24,621 nucleotides of DNA from Rhizophlyctis rosea (lineage: Eukaryota > Chytridiomycota > Chytridiomycetes > Rhizophlyctidales > Rhizophlyctidaceae): positions 1 to 24,621 of the forward strand of contig JADGJC010000468.1 in the NCBI GenBank assembly GCA_027596075.1. Direction: 5' to 3'. The translations under genes were made by a program, and so were the position numbers. Position 1 is the first letter of the stretch, and each line of letters begins with the position of its first letter. Positions 8,410 to 19,273 of this stretch are shown in pieces. The notes under the pieces are model-generated. The model was not told where the DNA came from and did not search any database. It was given only the letters and a program-made list of their open reading frames with translations.

Positions 8410-10036
8410 CTATGACGGACCAAACTTGGTAGAAGGACGTGAGGAAAGAGGGAAAGGGGGAATGATGGCAAAAGTCAAGCTGTGTGGACACCCCCTGACT
8501 CGGGTGTGTGGCGCGACTCCCAACCACGGCGCAGAGAGGGATGATAGATGATTGACGCGTGGCTGGATCTGCCCCAACTCCATAGTGCAAGGGCAGCAAA
8601 TCGAATGATATCAACTTCATTAGATCGTGTGCGGCAAAAAGTGGGAGCAATTGCGGGACAGCAGATATAAGCTTCATATGACTATATGGTACTACAAGGA
8701 AAATGGTTTCCATTCCATACAGAATCCATGAGAAGACATGGCTTGGCCGCCAAACTACCGCCAACTTGCCCAAGGTTCGGGCCTACGCTCGTTTGCACAG
8801 AATCGCTCTGTGAAAGCTCGTTGAGAAGTTTCTGGATATTCAATAAGCAGAAAGGATGGGCCCACACTGTGTTTTGTGATCAGTACTCATTGTGATACAT
8901 ATCAAGACACGCATCTTCGTTTTTGGATTGGGCGAAGGTTTCGGAGATGGTATCCAGCACAACTCATGGCAGTGCCCCACCATTATGACGTGGACTCTGA
9001 GACGCGCGCCGGCCCAGCCCAACAAAAAGGAAGGCGACAAGCAAAACAAACGACATCCCCACTTGAGCCCAATCTTAAACTTTGATTTCCGCAAGAGAGG
9101 TGCTTGCTAGACATATGAAATAATGATCACTGGGTAATAGATCTTTGTGCATTTTCAAAAATAGCAACAAGCATGCCCGTCACAGTCCATTAGCATCTTC
9201 TACTCAGCGCTAATAAAGTGGTTAAAGAGCATCGGGCATATTCACACATACGCCACGCACCAGGTTTTAAATGAAACATGATATTAATTCCGCAAATCGC
9301 AAATCTGTTCTGCCAAGGTTTTGCACCTGACATTGGCGGAGAGGGTCATTGAAGACAGAAGTGTACGATGAGCGTGAAACTCTTGCCTTCATTCCTATGA
9401 AACTTTTGCGTAATGCATAAACTTCTCTCACACGCATCTATTCAGGGGTCGTTTTTCCTATTCTCGGCCATCCGCAAAAAAGAAGATGTCGCTGCCTCAA
9501 AGGCCATCGCGTGGAATCATCAGAATCACGACCCCTCGAAAAACCGCCTGTGCCATTGACCAATCCCATATCCCTGAATTGGCGGATGTTCGAGACGGAA
9601 GTACGCTGAGGGCCGTGGTTCACTATATGTGCTGCCGAATACTGACCAACACAGACTGTTGCAATATTGTCATCTTCGACTTCTTTGATCAGGTACAGGT
9701 CCGAACTATGACGCCGGATGCATTTGATTTAGTTTACGTACATAAACTGTCCTTGATGCAGAAACGCAGAAACAATCTTCACCCTACATCTAGGCGATGT
9801 CAGACACCTACATAGCACAGCCGACATCGAAGTACAGAAACAATCGGTCAAACCTAATGTGGCTGAAGCGTTGCCTCTCGCCGCCCACAACTCCCACACT
9901 CAACTATCACGTATATATCAGACACAAGTGGGACTCTTCCCGAAAAGCAACTGGTTGGCGACATAACAATGTGACAATTTCCTTGACAAAAGCATGTAAC
10001 GTTTTCCCCGAGACCGCAATGAGGGTACTCCATCTC
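8410..10036. other. Gene-poor stretch
   Basis: No convincing coding region is visible. The longest open frames (8773-8405 on the minus strand, 122 codons; 9486-9815 on the plus strand, 109 codons) show no family motifs, no splice-supported continuation and ordinary composition. I see no tRNA, rRNA or transposase motif. The promoter or missing 5' exons of the cullin-like locus would be expected in its first part, but none could be identified. Confidence 0.4.
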
Positions 10037-10197
10037 CGACGCAACAATGGGGCAGTTTATGCCCGACACAACAATAGGGCAATTTATCCCCGACGCAACA
10101 ATGGGGTAGTTTATCCCCGACACAACAATGAGGCATTTATCCCCGACGCAGCAATGGGGCAATTGATCCCCAACGTCACCACGGAGCAATGCCCCGA
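10037..10197 (+). repeat. Minisatellite, six copies of a 27-bp unit
   Basis: Units start at 10037, 10064, 10091, 10118, 10144 and 10171. The consensus begins CGACGCAACAATGGGGCA and continues TTTATCCC. Variants alternate GCAACAAT and ACAACAAT, one unit lacks a base, and the last is the most diverged. Because the unit is 27 bp, the minus strand encodes a 9-residue periodic peptide of the form GDKLPHCCV, with paired cysteines. The one-base deletion breaks the frame between copies, which argues against selection for that peptide. Confidence 0.9.
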
Positions 10198-13100
10198 AGA
10201 GAGAACTAGGGATGTGCAAGTGGAGACACAATTTATATTCCCAATCGTTGATCGCATTTTCTAGAGGGCGTCACATTCCGAATGCACCTCAATGCCCTCT
10301 TCGCGCCGTTTTCGCTTTTTGGGGCACTTCGTTTCATTAGGGCCGAAATTAATTTATTGATGATATTTGGCGTGTTTACGTCAGCAAATACGTGCCTTTC
10401 AACTTGTGCGCTGGTTCCCGATGCGAAAAAGAATACTGGATGGTTGACAGCAGCATATATACAGTAAACAAAATCAAAAGCAATAGATCAACGCGGGCCA
10501 ATAGTTAAATTGGCTTAGTGAATCAATCTCACCCAACTGGACAGAGTGTTTGAGACCCCGTTTTGCTGAGTTTTTAGTGCATCGCATTTTCAAGACCGAT
10601 GCAAAGAGAAGCCGCAATAAATGTCAACAGTTTCAAAGCAGCTGGAACCAGCTGAATACTTTTTCTCACCCTTATTGATCATGTATAGGCTCTGATCTGG
10701 CACCAGAAGTTGGTCTTTGCATGAGGTTGAGCGAAGGAGAGATTCGGATTTTTCATCAGACAAAGTCACACAAAACGTTAATCGAGCCCAAACCCTCGCG
10801 TGGTGGCACAGCCATCGTCCCGTTTGTTGAGAGATACCAGTGGCTGGAGGCAAAATAAAGAACATGAAAACCGCCTCTACCTCGACGAACAATGTTCTAT
10901 TGTGTCTCAACACATAAAGGTTGTCAAACAGATGTGACATCACCTTCAAACGGGAAATGTCGGCCTTCAGGAAGGAAGTCATGATCCCAATACCGGGCGT
11001 TCATGGGCACACGTTTGGGACAGTCGCGCACTTCTTTCCATGTTGGTGTTGACATGGACTCAGTCATCCAACATCACGGCATCTATCCTTCTTTGCAGCC
11101 TATACTTATCTGAAAGCTTGCCAGTGCGCATTTTTTTTGGTCTGGCGTATGCTCCCATCCACATCACCCCGGCGGACGCCTTGCATCAAGCAAGCTAAGC
11201 TGCCTCCGACTCTGATGTCAGTTCGGCCCGTAACGCCTCCCAATATAAGTCTTTGCTGTGGACGTCCCCGCATATCACTCTCAAAGCTCAGAAATTTGAT
11301 GCGCCTATGCATTATTCTCTCCTCCTTTTGCGGCTCGAATGTTGGAAGGTATTAATCTGGTCGCATTCAGAAGTTCGACCTGTCTATGGAGTTCTGCTCT
11401 CTCAATATCGGGTCACCGGACTTTGAATATCCGCTTCGGCATATTTGAACATGCTTAGGTGCCGCCCAATGGCGAGCTCAAAAAAAAACGACATTCATTT
11501 TGCGGTAAGGAGAGAACCGGAAAGCTTTTAGATGCACAAGCCACTTGAAAAAGCTTCTTGCTCCCTCACACCCATGTTGAAGCTCTGCCTGCCAGTGAAG
11601 GCATAAACCATGGCATCATTTCAGGCTGGATGCAACACTCGCAATCTTATCTGGTAAAACGTCGCCCGGACTTGTGTCTGGCTATCCGCCGGTCAGCTTG
11701 GGCCCTCGTTCCAAGGTCAAGCAACCGGCGTTGAGAAGCAGAGCTTGAAGAATAGAAAGAGTACCTGCTAGGTCAGTGCAAGCCGTTTCCTTGAAACTCA
11801 TGGAAGTCTACAATAGGCAGGTTGATCGCCACTTGCGCACCACCATCCTAAATGTTCTGGGATTGAGGTTCAAATTGCGTGGTCACCGTGCCTCCCACAG
11901 CAAGTGGGATGGGTGGGCAGGATTGATACAACAGCCACCAAGAAGTATGAGCTAAATCTCTGACAAAATGTTGCTGACTTGATGTGGAACTAGTTGTATT
12001 ATCCAACTGCTATTGACAGTCACAAGACATGCAGTGGTCGAAGTGGATGAACCATCGCTCATTTGGCGCTTTCCAATTTTTCCAATCCCCAGATAAATAC
12101 AGACAAAAAAGTCATCGTATGTACATATCCAACATGCAGCAGAATCGAAACGTTCAAAACCTTTGCTTTGAGGGAGTCAGACTTAGACTGAAATGGTTTA
12201 TCGGTTGATACATATGCTTTGTAAACATCCGCTCCCATTCACACGGAAAGCACCCAAACCGGCATACGATGAAATTCCGACGCTTACCTGACAAAAAGAA
12301 GCAGCGTGTAACATCTCACACTTCACCCATACTGTTGATTGCAATCAAGGCACACACATCCCGCAACTATTGAGAAGATTACCGCATGAGGTCTCGTGGT
12401 CCTTCAAGAGAAAGGAAGTGATGTGCAATGAGCTGCGTCATAACCAGCAATCGGGTCTGAGTCCCACGGCCTGTCAATGCACAAAACCAGCTCTTTTCGG
12501 TGTCATGAACGAAAAGTGAGCAGCTGTAATCTGCCGTTGTGTATTCTCTCACGGCGGGGTCATCCCCGCATGGAATTGGCAGGGAATGGGGACTGTTACT
12601 GTGCCCGCCGCAGCAAGCTGGCACGCTCCTGAACTCATGGACGTACAATGTTCAGTAATCGATCATTTGATGACGGATAAAAGCTGGCAAAAAACCCAAT
12701 CACATCAACCGATCCGAGAGTTCTGGCTCATAAGTTCCACACCGTTCATGTTCACGATCTCTGTCATACTCCGCAAATGAGCAATGTATGGTTGGTCACA
12801 ATGTCTCCGCTTCAACGATTTCATTTGACACTGACAACGAAGTTTGCATAGTGGGACTTTGTTCGCCTTTGTGGCTGGACAACCCCAACCCTAACCCCAA
12901 TTCCATCGAATGGACAACTGAGGGAGAGGCAGTTGCTTGGTCTCGAATTCTCCGCTCAAAACGTCTTCTTATACTTCTTATTTGATGATAGTCATATATT
13001 CTTCAAAAAGAGGATGTCGGTCACTCAACTAATTCAACTGTTTTGCAAGTTACCCAACTCGGGGAATGCAAGTGACAAAGGGGAACAAGGACAAAGAAAT

Positions 13101-13198
13101 CGCAGTGCGGGAGAGACGAAACTGTAACTGTGGCCTAAGACAGCAGAGCGTACCTTGACGGCGTTCCGTCTCTTTCCTGGGGATATACTCATGCGCTC

Positions 13199-13217
13199 AA
13201 CATCCAGCGTGGATGTT
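13199..13217. repeat. Short perfect inverted repeat
   Basis: Arms AACATCCA and TGGATGTT are separated by GCG, giving an 8-bp stem with a 3-nt loop. No gene is nearby, so its role is unknown; it may be chance. Confidence 0.5.
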
Positions 13218-13943
13218 TTGCGTGTATAACATCGCACCCAAAGTCCTCAATTCGAAGGTGTGATTCCGCGATTGAACTCATGGAACGTGCATGATGCGCA
13301 TAAGGATGTCATCCCTTCTTTCATCCTTTGTTTTGTATGATCTGTAAAGGTTCAAACCCCAAAAACATCAGACTGTTTTGGAAGCACGATTGAAGCAACA
13401 TACTTTTCAATTGAATGGTGTCAGAGTGATGTGTTACTTTTGTTGATCATATAGAATCCGGCAACTCATATGTCAGCATGTTTGAGTTGAACACGTGCTC
13501 GACTGTGAGGAAATGAGTGGTCCATATCCTTCTCAAGAAGTAGAAACCGTCTTTCCACTTCTTCTAATAGCACTAACAGCTAAGTCGCTGAAAGGCAGGA
13601 TTGGTTCTCCGATACAACTTGCACGCCGGGCATTCAGTCCTTTTTTGTTCCCCTTTTCTTGAGTTGTTTGTTTTTCTCCCTTCTGAACTTGGAGAGAAGC
13701 AGCACAAAAAGACTTGATAGGCTTACCAGACACAGCAAAAGACGCATTGAACAATTACCTCTTCGACTAGCACAGAGTGTTATCAAAATGCAATACACAC
13801 CGGCCAGGGAAGAACGGAGAACATCCGCCCACTCCATCGTTTGCGCGTGTTGTAAGTTTTGAACGCAGTATGGCTGATGGCGAAACGCCAAACATATTGC
13901 ATAAGAAAAAGAATATATCAGTTCAAGCACCGTCGAAGACCAA

Positions 13944-13970
13944 GAGCACTCATGCTACCGACGAGTGCTC
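13944..13970. repeat. Short perfect inverted repeat
   Basis: Arms GAGCACTC (13944-13951) and GAGTGCTC (13963-13970) are perfect complements with an 11-nt loop. No neighbouring gene explains it. Confidence 0.5.
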
Positions 13971-15113
13971 AAAGAAATGCGCTACGCACACCATTGTAAC
14001 TATACTTCGCAGATATATGGGCCATTAGCTCGTTTTATTGAATTATATATGCTAATGGGTGCAGGTGACTTGAGCTGTTCTAACCTGGCAAGAAAGCTTT
14101 CCGGCCATGCACCAGTATTCAGCAGTGTGTCGCAGGATCCCTTCCTGTGATGTCTGAGAGGTGGGATCAATGAGAGGAGACATAGGTTCAGGATTGTGAC
14201 TATTCGCGACTATCCCATCCAAGTAATTGAACGAGGCGGTGGTTTCTTTTTGACTTCAAGCAAGGAGATGGAATAGTCCATACTCCTCCACTTCCTTACC
14301 GAGGACTTTCAGAGTGTGCAGCACCATAGTTTATGACATTGACGCAAGGCTATTCGATATTTTGCGTTCGACAATTGCTTGTGGTTTCTTGCCCTGGATC
14401 CATGATGGATCCATGCTTTCGCACATTCAGGCGCATCTCGCTCATATTCCTTGTGAGAAAAAACCTGTCATCGAATGCCGATTGTCCAATTTGTTCTAGT
14501 CTGCAAGCAGGCCGCAGGCGACGGCACAGAAGCATGAGCTTATCCAACACCAATAACACTCAAAACAAGTATACAGCGTCAGGGCCAAATGCAATGGAAG
14601 GAGATGTTGATCACTTCATGACGGATAAAAGCTGCGTGCCGCAAACGATTATGTGAGATCGCAAAACGAAATGCTTCCAACATTATAGTGGCTAGAGGGC
14701 AACGCATGATTGTCCAATCTCATCCGATTGTCGGGTCCGTCTGAACTGCACACATTGGCACCCTTGAAGCTTTCTTGAAAAAGTGGGAAGCTGAGAAGGT
14801 GCGCTGGCGGAAAAGTATCGTGACTTTCCTTTCCACCAAAACGCCACTGCAACCTGGATGGATGCAACAAGACACCATATTTGTGCAGTCGTCTCAGATG
14901 GTGTTGATTACATGATAATCCTTGCACCGTTGAAATGGTCGGGTCGGCAAGAACCATGTGTCTCGAATGGGTCCAAGGAAGCGTGATCTATTATTCCAAC
15001 CCGTATAACGGCACAATCACAACAGAAGCACGTGTCCAACCAATTCTGCTAGCATCCTTCATTTAGGTTGTCCTATCAATCCAGACTCCTTTCGGTGTTT
15101 CAAAGAAAATGAA

Positions 15114-16901
15114 TTAGCATTTGGTTGCACCGTCCCTTGCAAGCAAGTCCAGAAGGATAATTCTCACCTCCCTCACACTCAACGCCAAACTCCCCCAATC
15201 CAAATCACCCCTTCCCTTCCCATCCTGCTCCTCCAAATGCTTGATGGCAATTTCCAGTACGGGCATCTCTGTGCCCGTTTCTGTTGCTAGTCTGGTGTTG
15301 CAAAAGCAAGATCATGACACCATTAGTCAGGGTGCCGAGCAACCCGCAATGCCCACTGCGACATCCATACAACAGAAAGACTCACTTCTTCATATACCCA
15401 GCATCCTTCAACCCACCCCTAACCGGGAACCCAACCCCACCTTTGGGAATCTCAAACTCGTCTTTGGCCATGCGTGAGCCGTAGCCTTGGAACACTGGGA
15501 CGGGAAGCATGCTGGGAATGTCCAGCAAATAGACATAAGCGTTCTGCAATAGGCGCCACACCATGCAGCCATGAGGTCTAGAAAGATTGAAATACCCACG
15601 TATTGACAAAATCCATAACATTCTGCCTGCTCAACCCGGATTTTTCCGCCAGTGTCTGGGCTTCGGCGAGGACTTCAATGGCGGAGAGGATAATGAAGTT
15701 GCCGATTAGCTAGTTTTGTGGGAACGTGAGTAATCCACGGTATACAAGCAATGTCCGGCCCGCAAGGAATATCGACTCACCTTTTCCGAATTAGCCATAT
15801 GGGGTTCATCACCAACGTCAATCACAGCTTTTGTCATCGCATCGAGGTATGGGCGGACTTCCACTTTATCTGCAGGGTTGCCAGCTAGGCTGCCAACTGT
15901 AGGGCACGAGATTGAGGAGATGTGTTGGCTGTGCTGAGAGAACGATATGGGCCGCGGTTGCAATGTAGCCTTACCAAGCTGCTTCGCCAATGCGGCATCG
16001 GGACGTCCAAACATTGGGCAGGCTAGGTACCTGACGCCATTTGCCTTCATCTTGGCAGCACATTCTTTTGTCGTTTGTGGATATACGGTGGAACAGTCGA
16101 TGAACATAAGACCCGATTTTCGTTTCGATGTTGCTGAGGTTGAAGGAGATAGCAAGTATATATATATATATAATTTTCAAATGACACTCTTTCACAACCG
16201 TCAAAGTTCGGTCTTGAACATAATTTGACGTGCCAATCGCCTTCTAGCGCCTTTGTAAATTTGACAATCAGGGGGTCCCGAACGCCCACGGCCACCTCAG
16301 AATCATGTTCTTTGAGCTTCTCCAATCTTCCTCTGTCAATGTTGGTCCGTGACCTTCAACATGACGTTTCTGTCAGGACCCAGTCGCTCCTTCCTTGCAT
16401 TCCTCAATCAGGCCCCTCCCTCCAAGTCCAGTTCATTCCCACATTCCGCACCACACCCACAATCCACTTCAATACGAACCAGCAATAACATCAACAACCT
16501 CCCTCAACGCAGCATCATCAAACACCATCGAAAACAAAATATCACATCTCTGAGCCAACTCTGCCGGTCCACCCTCCTCCGCAATACCACCCAAGTCCAC
16601 AATCGGCTGACACTTTTGTATTGTCCTATTCCATACACAGAGAGGTGGGCGATTATCGGCGGCGAGGTATTTCTGGAGGTTTTGGGCCATGCCTACGTTT
16701 CAAAGTCATGAGTACGCCCCGGCAATTGCAGAGCTATATGGACGTAAGGCATACCGCTTCCCATGGCGCCTAAGTTGAGGATGGTGGGGAAAATGATTGA
16801 GGGATTGGAAGTCAGAATTGGCTCGCGGGCTTCCGAGCAGGAGCACGTGAGGGTAGCATCTTACCTAAACCTATGAAACCCACGGACGGAATGGTAGCCA
16901 T
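15114..16901 (-). CDS. NAD(P)-dependent beta-hydroxyacid dehydrogenase (3-hydroxyisobutyrate dehydrogenase/6PGDH superfamily)
   Basis: Predicted to oxidise or reduce a small beta-hydroxyacid using NAD(P). Eight exons join in frame: 16901-16865, 16769-16755, 16692-16480, 16133-15975, 15896-15781, 15709-15596, 15543-15386 and 15291-15114. The product is 329 aa, close to the usual 290-330. The Rossmann motif GFIGLGAMGSGMAQNL is assembled from exons 1-3. CVWNRT ends beta-2, then come DILFSMVFDDAALREVV and GLMFIDCSTVYPQTT (the substrate-binding D-x-ST motif). The catalytic Lys is residue 180 with Asn 184 (KLIGNF), split at an intron. A helical domain follows. Exon 2 is only 15 nt. Intron 3 (16479-16134) is about 346 bp, far longer than the others, and contains a TA microsatellite. 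The exact substrate cannot be told from sequence. Alternative splicing of the last few codons (SVRE|GTGAGA) is possible. Confidence 0.9.
16157..16172. repeat. (TA)8 microsatellite inside intron 3 of the dehydrogenase gene
   Basis: Eight TA dinucleotides in a row lie near the 3' end of the long intron, about 20 bp upstream of the acceptor of exon 4 on the minus strand. Likely polymorphic in length. Confidence 0.85.
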
Positions 16902-18180
16902 ATTTACGTGGTTTCTACGCGTGTGTAGTCAAGTTGTAGGGTGCGGTAGTATGTATGTGGGAATGGAGCGGCAAGATGACTTGGTTAACTTTGCGGCAAA
17001 ACTGTGGGAGAGAAGGGCAGAAGGGCTGTCCGGATGTGGTTTGTTTGGATCCAATGGCTTGCACTTGACATGAGCGCCATCATTGACGTCATGTCACATT
17101 TGATTACGAAACACAATTGGGGATGGTTCTCAATATCTGATGGATAGCTTCATCTTCAAGTTCTTCACTTCCTTCATGACCGCTGAAATTTATTGCAGCG
17201 GAGGTAGGACTTGCCGACTTACATTCCCTGTTGGGTCAACAAGAATGACCATCAGCGGGATGGATCAAAGTCGGAACTGCCATCCATATAATTCCGCAAC
17301 CAGTTGGTGGTGGATGTTGAGCGGGTGGGGCACAAGTGACAAGTCTTCGGCTTACATTGCTAACCATCAAATGCAAACTTCAGAAAATGGATGATTGCAC
17401 TTTACCGTGTCTTTTCCGTTCTGACTCACGAATTTTCGTAATTGTGCCAAGATGGAAGCCCACAAAATATTCCACACGGTCCTATAGGAGTTCCGAAAAA
17501 CGTTGCCCATTTCCCCATTCTACATCACAGCTTACGGCTTCAACATGAACACCAAAAGAAGCAACAGAAGCTTTCTCTGGGTCAGAGTGTACAGCCGGAA
17601 CCAACTAACCGTCCAGCTCCACGACAACAGTAGCTAATTCTAATCTTGGGAAACTGTGCGACTCAGCGGTGGAGTTGGGAAGTCATCACATGGAGGTGGC
17701 GGCGCTGGCATGGCCTAGTTGAAGTGCCCCAGCCCTAGGAGCGACCGGGCTGCTTGATGATAGGGGTGGTCAGAGCGGGGGGAAATTGTTGGTGCCTGTT
17801 CCAATGCTGGGTCTGGGGTTTGTTGTTTGTGGGCATCGGAAGAAGCAGACGAGAGATCATCAGATGGAGAAGGACGATTGATTGTTGAAGTTGGTTGGTA
17901 GAAGAATGTTGGTGCGCAGAAGCTCAATTACGGGGAGCACAGTGAGTCAGGATATCAAGAGGGCATTGGTGGGTGGTGACCTCGCCCCCACAAAAGCTTA
18001 CGGACATGCATTTCGCATTCCCTAGATGATTTGCGTACTTATTGCCAAGTATTTGCAAAGCCATATGCACCTGAACAAGATGTGGCAGCTGTGCGATGCA
18101 TACATAGGATGTGAATCGGTCGGCGTATCTTCAGCTTGGATGAGATCCAGGCATTTCCCTGCCAGTGATTTCGACACTGT
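16902..18180. other. Intergenic stretch, no convincing gene
   Basis: No gene supported. A 70-codon minus-strand frame (17927-17715) is rich in Ser, Pro, Asp and Gln and ends ARSLLGLGHFN. It could be the tail of a low-complexity protein, but no upstream exon can be linked with confidence. The first few hundred bases probably contain the dehydrogenase promoter. Confidence 0.35.
17084..17091. promoter_or_regulatory. CRE-type bZIP site upstream of the dehydrogenase gene
   Basis: The perfect palindrome TGACGTCA lies 183 bp upstream of the dehydrogenase ATG. ATF/CREB-family bZIP factors bind this sequence in fungi and animals. An 8-bp match can occur by chance, so regulation is inference. Confidence 0.35.
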
Positions 18181-18602
18181 CTATTCCTGAAGAAGCTCAT
18201 CAAATTGTTCGGCACAGTTGCAATCTGGAAATCGCCGAAGGACATCAACGACAAGTGACATTTTTGCCTGCAACGACTCAGGGCCCCGCCCCGCAAGGGA
18301 CTTATCTGGGCAAGAAGCTTTGCCAGTTGTCACTTGGGGCGTGTACTGCTTGGTCAGAGTCGCAGGTTTCAAAGCAGTTAGTGTGAAAGGATTTAGGGAG
18401 TGTCTCATTTGGTGGGGGGGGGGGTGAGTTGTATCTCGCAATCGTCGCAATGCATTCCATGAATGACCAGTGAATAGCTACTGGCCCAAAAGACAGGGCT
18501 TGGCGCAATAGCTCAGTCAAATCGTTCATCCCAATAGACGCCATGCCGACCTTCTTCATTACAAGTAAGACGGCTTCTTGTGAAATAGCCCCACTCTCAT
18601 CC
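18181..18602 (-). pseudogene. Exon-like relics of an unrecognised helical-repeat protein
   Basis: Two minus-strand pieces look coding. After an acceptor at 18603, one frame reads DESGAISQEAVLLVMKKVGM, then NDLTELLRQALSFGPVAIHW and SFMECIATIARYNS, ending in a run of prolines from the poly-G tract at 18414. After an acceptor at 18268, another frame reads AKMSLVVDVLRRFPDCNCAE and QFDELLQE to a stop at 18183-18181. The amphipathic helices resemble HEAT/ARM-type repeats, but I cannot name a family. No good donor links the two pieces and no start is visible, so I regard them as remnants of a gene. Confidence 0.3.
18414..18424 (+). repeat. 11-nt poly-G run
   Basis: TTTGGT is followed by eleven G and then TGAGTT. 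It lies at the end of the first exon-like relic and may have disrupted it. The homopolymer length is uncertain. Confidence 0.7.
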
Positions 18603-18639
18603 CTTGAAAGTCAAGATTTACGGAGAAAAGGGATGAGAG
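18594..18639. repeat. 12-bp perfect inverted repeat (hairpin)
   Basis: The arms CTCTCATCCCTT (18594-18605) and AAGGGATGAGAG (18628-18639) are exact complements, with a 22-nt loop. The left arm overlaps the start of the exon-like relic on the minus strand. As RNA this would form a stable stem on either strand. Its function is unknown. Confidence 0.8.
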
Positions 18640-19273
18640 GTACGCTGGGACTGAATTCGCCACTTATTGAACCCCGGCCAAGTGGACTAGATGCATCAAT
18701 CGAGTTCTCGAAGCAGAACTATCACATGTCGACAACAATGATATTTTGTATTCCACAAGGATAATACAAGACTCGCTGCCATGTAAAGGGTAAGGCTCTC
18801 GAGATATCTTTCGACCACAAAGTCGACTACGAATTACAGAACCGGCTACTAAACGCACCTTGAACACACAAAAGGTTCCATGCCCCAAACCTGGACGCCT
18901 GAACAACCAACCAACCAACACTTCAGCAAACAATCTGACAAAGTCCTAAACCACACACACAGTAGGAAGGAATCATCGCAAAAGAAGGTATATTCAAAAA
19001 AATTTACACATTGCCCACACCCCCGCAAGAAAAATATGCTAAAGGCCCTCCAAAAAAACCCCAAAACTGTACAAGTGTGACTATATACAGATCTTATACA
19101 TTCGACGAAAGATTAAGCTGTCGCGCTACCTGCATTCGGCAACGAAAAGGGGGGAAGATCTTGTGCGAGGGGAAAGTTATACGTTGATGTTGCAGTTGAA
19201 TGTTGCAAGACGTTGTTTGTTGTTGGCGCAAATTGTGCAAAGGAGGACTTGGGAGTGGCGGAGGATGGGTACC

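Larger units (their letters stand above)
10198..15113. other. Long gene-poor stretch with scattered diverged repeats
   Basis: Nearly 5 kb holds no gene I can support. The longest open frame is 130 codons on the minus strand (10982-10590), beginning MTSFLKADISRLKVMSHLF. Its first 40 residues look helical but I cannot name a family. Short repeats recur: ATGACGGATAAAAGCTG occurs at about 12670 and again at about 14618, and TGAACTCATGGA-like strings occur near 11795, 12630 and 13275. Small perfect inverted repeats are at 13199-13217 and 13944-13970. The picture fits decayed repetitive DNA rather than genes. Confidence 0.4.

Noticed and set aside
10037..10197. CRISPR array
   Set aside because: Repeats are directly adjacent 27-bp units with no unique spacers, and the genome is eukaryotic.
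9854..10231. 125-codon minus-strand frame with repeated PHCCVGDK-like peptide
   Set aside because: It is produced by the 27-bp minisatellite; a one-base deletion shifts the periodic peptide between frames, which argues against a real protein.
10590..10982. Possible PCI-domain/eIF3m-like fragment (DISRLKVMSHLFDNL)
   Set aside because: The resemblance covers about 15 residues, no further exons with matching motifs were found, and nearby splice sites do not give a consistent model.
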